A DNA stretch of 64,000 bases from Chrysomallon squamiferum. Taxonomy: Eukaryota; Mollusca; Gastropoda; Neomphalida; Peltospiridae. Shown here piece after piece: positions 59,702 to 64,000 of this stretch. Made by a program: the position numbers and the translations under genes. Within the stretch, counting starts at the first letter, position 1. Every line of letters begins with the position of its first letter. Where the stretch lies: assembly GCA_012295275.1 (NCBI GenBank), contig CM022674.1:1052611-1116610 (forward strand). Reading direction: 5' to 3'. The notes below the pieces were generated by a model that was not told the DNA's origin, searched no databases, and was given only the letters and a program-made list of their open reading frames with translations.

Positions 59702-60142
59702 TCTATATTTTTTTTTTTTTTTCTCTGTGTTTTTAAACGCTGTCGCGATTTCACTAAAATCTGGTAACTCTTTATTTTTAATAATTATTATTATTTTTGT
59801 TAATAAAATGTCACGTTTCATTATCTGATGAAAAATGAGACTAAATGTCGGGAACAATCATTTATAATAAACTGCGATCTTCATCTCATCAGCGTCCTCT
59901 TTCGGTTTTCTTCTAAATTGATAAAATATCGAATAAATTTAGATGATTAAAAATAAGCTAATAAATTAAACCAGTCAATCAATTAACGCGTGCGGGATAC
60001 CGTTATTGGCTTCATAATTAATTAGATCGCTTAGTTAACAAAAATTAAAAATTAAATAAAATAAAATAAAATTAAATAGCGTAATAAAATCGAGTATCGT
60101 GATAGCCATGTTAATACAGAGTGGGAGAGTAATAATTAAACA

Positions 60143-60222
<80 letters not shown>

Positions 60223-60369
60223 AAGTATGTATGTGTTATATTTTTAGCCTGGTATATACTATTTTCATAATGGATATATGAATATTTAATGACTTCGTGA
60301 CAGAGGCTTTTTCAGCGATCGAATAAAATAAAGTAGGAGAAAGCAAATACGCGGTCATCAAGGCATGGC

Positions 60370-60467
<98 letters not shown>

Positions 60468-60482
60468 TTTCTCCAGTAATAA
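58847..60482. repeat. Inverted-repeat-bounded interval with microsatellite arms
   Basis: The left arm TTATTACTGGAGAAAGTT plus CTCT runs into (CT)n to 58946. The right arm, (GA)n from 60372 then AGAGAACTTTCTCCAGTAAT plus AA, is its exact reverse complement over 22 nt plus the microsatellite. The interior includes (TA)n at 59231-59275, (TTA)n at 59640-59700 and (CT)n at 60145-60210 but no open gene. It may be a non-autonomous transposon or a recombination product. Confidence 0.7.
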
Positions 60483-60859
60483 TATATATATCTTTCTTAT
60501 TTATTACAAGCAAACGTTCTTATTATATGCATTTGACAATACGTAAGAAAGTACATATGACTGTCTGTATTAAACCAGGTAGGAGACACTGTGTGGAACG
60601 AGAAACAACCATCAGCCGCAATGAGCGGGATTGATCTTGAGGCCTACAACACGCTTCAAGCTTTCGTCCTAACCAGAGGACTCGAGTTTTGCTGTCGTAC
60701 ATATTTCGCTATAGTACATTCCAGTGAACGAAGAAAGGTCACAAACATATAATTTTCCATCTCAGCATGCCTCACTTAGCGTCTAATTGCAACCATTTTC
60801 ATTAGTGTCACTTTTATTCATTCATTTTATTTAATTTTTTTTTTTTTTTTCCCCCGCTA

Positions 60860-61180
60860 TTGTCGTTACGCCCAACGGACGAAAGTCGCGAAGTGAACAA
60901 GCAAAACATTCAATCAGCCGTGTGGAAAACACTACCACGGATCGACTGGTAATCTCCCCATTTTCGATCGATTTCCGGTTGTGTCCGCGGCGCAACACTT
61001 ACAGGATGAAAGGTTCATTTCTCCGGGGACGCGCACTCGTAGAAAAATAATTTACTCCGGATCTGTTTAAGCCGGTTTCAATTCGTCGCGATAAAGTTAC
61101 CTGCGGATACTCTAATCTGTGCAGAGCCATTTATGTTTAATATCACTCACTGCGGTTAGCTAAACACCAGTGAGACTGCT
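60860..61180. promoter_or_regulatory. CpG-rich unique block, possible regulatory element
   Basis: Unlike its surroundings this stretch is rich in CG dinucleotides (TTTCGATCGATTTCCGG, GTCCGCGGCGC, GGGGACGCGCACTCG, TCGTCGCG) and free of microsatellites. It could be a promoter or enhancer, possibly of the minus-strand prohormone gene. No TSS motif is certain. Confidence 0.3.
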
Positions 61181-61510
61181 TTCACTAAATGTGTAATCAT
61201 TGCCTCGGAAACCAGATTCTCCCAGTTAACAAAAACAAACAAACAAAAAAAAACACCGTAGTTCGACAGCTGCCGTAAATTCGTCAAAAGTGCATAAAAA
61301 CAAAATAAAATAAAATAAAATAAAAGAACGCGACGAAAGCCGATAATGAAAGTCAAACAACTCACTGTGCGTATCCAGTGTTTGTTTGTTTTTTAAATGT
61401 TTCGTTTAGCAAGTCGATATGATTGCGCATCACAAACACACTTAATCACTCAGAGATATTTTCAATATGCAAGTCTCTGCCCTTTTTTCTCAGTTTTTTT
61501 TTTCGTTCCG

Positions 61511-61611
<101 letters not shown>

Positions 61612-61770
61612 CTCTATATGTCATCCATCACACTGATTTATTAATGTATTGATAATCTACTGAAATTACATCTCATCAGAACCTTTTAATGATATTAATA
61701 ATATATGTATTTGCTGAACAAAATATCAAAGGTTTACCAACAGATGTGCACAGATCCGGGAAAATACTCA

Positions 61771-61774
<4 letters not shown>

Positions 61775-61848
<74 letters not shown>
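61775..61848. repeat. (GA)n microsatellite
   Basis: About 74 bp of GA. Confidence 0.97.
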
Positions 61849-61852
<4 letters not shown>

Positions 61853-61899
61853 GAGATCGAGAGAGAGAAGCAGTTTTTATTTTAATAACCCAAAGCAAA

Positions 61900-62762
61900 A
61901 TTAATTAATACTGAATTAAATTATCAACAACCTTATCCATTTGTGTAACATTTGTATTAAAATATTCTATCTTCGTTGATTATTAATAACCATAACTTTA
62001 AAAAAAAAAAAAAAAAATCATAAAAACGACTGGTCACGTTGATAGAAAGGAAATATTCTTACCACAAACCTGAGCACTTTTATAAAAAAAGAAAAAAAAA
62101 GAAAAGATGAATGTATCCTCAGTTTGCGTGACAACGGCCAGTTTGATGTCATTAGCTATCTTTTACATTCATTAATCTGTTAAAATTTCATGTCATCAAC
62201 TTTCACAGTTAACCACTCGATAAAACTGTGTTGGATAGATCAATCGATAAATAAAACAAAACAAAAATTAAAAAAAATAAAAATAGAAGAACTGCACTGT
62301 TAATGAGATAATGGACGCTGAAGTAGTGTTGGTTATTTCTGTGAAGCGACTTTGCTGATTTATATAACAGAGACACAGCATCGGTTAGTTTGTCCTAATG
62401 AACTGAATAGGCAGTTAAAATTATTGTCCTTCAGTGGAATCGACAAACAGGAAAAAAGAAAAAACCAACAGAAAAAAAACAGCATCGTAAAAGTCACTAA
62501 TACACACACACACGCAAGCACGGAAGGACGCACGCACGAACCCATACACTTGCCAGATCTGCTTAACCTTCAGTATTGTTAAATAAATTCGTTTATTTGT
62601 TTAATGTTTTACTGAAATCCTTTTTCAAATTTTTTGCAAACAAAGTAACTTTTTCATTTCTTTTGAAACGAGAAAATTAACTGACCACCACTGCAAATAG
62701 TTTGTGTTTTCAAAACAAAAGATTTCCGATTTACTCAAACAAAAAGGTTCGACCTTTCCAAA

Positions 62763-62805
<43 letters not shown>

Positions 62806-63443
62806 CTCGGTTTAATAGCTCTGTTGAGAAAAATCACGATATTAAACAATGAAATAAAATGCTAAATTATACTGGTTAATTTACAAAAGTAGGTCTGAAG
62901 TAATACAGATAGATAAAACGCCATTAACTGACGTTTTTTAAATGCTTCCCGCTTTTTGCATCAGCGCCTTTTTCCGGCCATTTTGTATAATGGCCGGAAA
63001 ATGCCGAAGGGAAGTCGAAATAAATCGCTTCGTTACGAACAAACATTTTTCATTTCCGGACCTTCGCACTTTTTTTCTTTTCTCTTAATTTCTTTTTCTG
63101 TCTTTCTTTCTTTTTATCTTCTTTTTCTTCTTCTTTTAGTTTAGTTTCTTCTTTGTATATTGTGTTATGTTTTTTTTATTTTGTTTTATTTTTTTTCTTC
63201 ACATTTTTCATTTGGAACTAGAAACATTTTCGATGTATTATTTGTAATTGCTATACCACTAGATGTAAACTGGTTTACTTCAGTCATTATAATCATCATC
63301 ATCATCATCATCATTTTATTTTTACTTTTATTGCTATTGCTACTGATGATGTTCCACTGTTATCTTTATTATCATTTTCTTTTAAAGGGAAGACTCTGTT
63401 AAAAACTTGTACTAAAAAGTGTGTGAGTCACGAAGCGAGACAC

Positions 63444-63474
<31 letters not shown>

Positions 63475-64000
63475 GTGGGAGGCACGGAGACGAAGGACAG
63501 ACACAAAGATATAAACAGATTATGAAAGGGATTCATTGATCACTGAAGATTAAAAAAAAAAAAAAAAAAAAGAAATCAGAGATCAAGAAAACAACAGATA
63601 AAAAATAAAAATAAAAAATAATAATAATAAATAATATAAATAACAAAAATAGCAATACGTTGCAGTAACAATGGAACTATGTTGCATTTTGCAAAACTAA
63701 TCTAATCAGCAAAACACCTTTGATTATCTTTCACTGCGGATGCCTGCAATTTTCTTTCTCTTTCGTCCGAGGTTTTATTTTCTGACTAATTCCGCCTTCG
63801 CCAGACTCCGCAACATCTATTTACGTGTTCTAATGACAGCTTTCAATTGCAGCTTTATCTACTACGACGACACCGACGAAGACTCTTCATCCGGACGTCA
63901 TCGCTGCAAAATTAATGCCTGTCACGACGTACTTGCTAGTTAGCATACAATGATCACTGAAATCAGATCTGATGGTGCACTCAGCAAAACTCTTTGTTAG
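61900..64000. other. Right-edge region, no gene recognised
   Basis: AT-rich with poly(T) at 62766-62803, (CAGACAGA)n near 63442-63475 and the hairpin at 62970. An open frame at 63740-63943 is unsupported. Confidence 0.5.
62970..63001. other. Perfect hairpin, 13-bp arms, 6-nt loop
   Basis: TTTTCCGGCCATT, loop TTGTAT, AATGGCCGGAAAA. Each arm holds a CCGGCCATT core resembling ETS/YY1 half-sites. Confidence 0.85.

Noticed and set aside
60600-60720. Possible SINE or gene fragment
   Set aside because: Unique sequence, but no match to the SINE copies in this window and no open frame.
62360-62545. Minus-strand frame with a hydrophobic start as the missing signal-peptide exon of the prohormone
   Set aside because: It begins in a CA-repeat, has no suitable phase-0 donor, and the hydrophobic part comes from A/T-rich simple sequence.
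63740-63943. 67-codon plus-strand frame near the right edge
   Set aside because: Codon content looks plausible, but there is no recognisable domain, leader or splice context.

Overview
The window is animal genomic DNA. The coding regions are split by GT-AG introns with correct phase, promoters and terminators are eukaryotic, and the DNA is packed with microsatellites, mainly (CT)n/(GA)n, (GATA)n and (TTA)n. A degraded MULE-type transposon, tRNA-derived SINE copies, a dibasic-site prohormone exon and short introns suggest a lophotrochozoan, probably a mollusc. That placement is an inference and no marker gene proves it.

Region 1 (1-33.7 kb) is a cluster of paralogous genes for secreted proteins. 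Each has a signal peptide, one PAN/Apple-like cysteine domain and a six-bladed propeller of the YWTD/LDL-receptor class B type. I rebuilt five six-exon genes from splice sites, phases and paralog comparison: two on + (1678-6002, 8130-11844) and three on - (18965-14201, 26142-21420, 33666-28358). A sixth unit at the left edge is a lone first exon (346-703). Coding-exon lengths are almost constant (355/222/166/116/163-166/115-127 nt) and the intron phases are the same (1,1,2,1,2). The fourth gene carries an antisense MULE remnant in intron 5. The fifth has a TGA codon replacing a Trp codon in exon 2. The sixth is the oldest and most diverged and uses a GC-AG intron. Two + genes face three - genes tail to tail, so the cluster is a large imperfect inverted repeat.

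Region 2 (34-50.6 kb) holds two convergent single-copy-looking genes. The first (+, 35573-39870) encodes an acidic, Ser/Thr-rich, low-complexity protein with eleven 12-residue repeats and a C-terminal macro domain. Its frame is broken by a 7-nt loss inside the repeat array. The second (-, 50507-45523) encodes a nine-finger C2H2 zinc-finger protein assembled from three exons. Its frame is broken by one missing nucleotide between fingers 6 and 7.

Region 3 (50.6-64 kb) is gene-poor. It contains the last coding exon of a probable neuropeptide/prohormone precursor (-, 57197-56817), whose signal-peptide exon I did not find. It also has a 1.6-kb interval bounded by inverted repeats made of unique sequence plus a microsatellite, a CpG-rich block near 61 kb, a 13-bp-arm palindrome near 63 kb, and otherwise AT-rich simple sequence.

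Two conserved genes each carry one frame lesion and one cluster gene carries a stop. Either the assembly has residual indel errors or these are real alleles; raw reads or RNA would decide.
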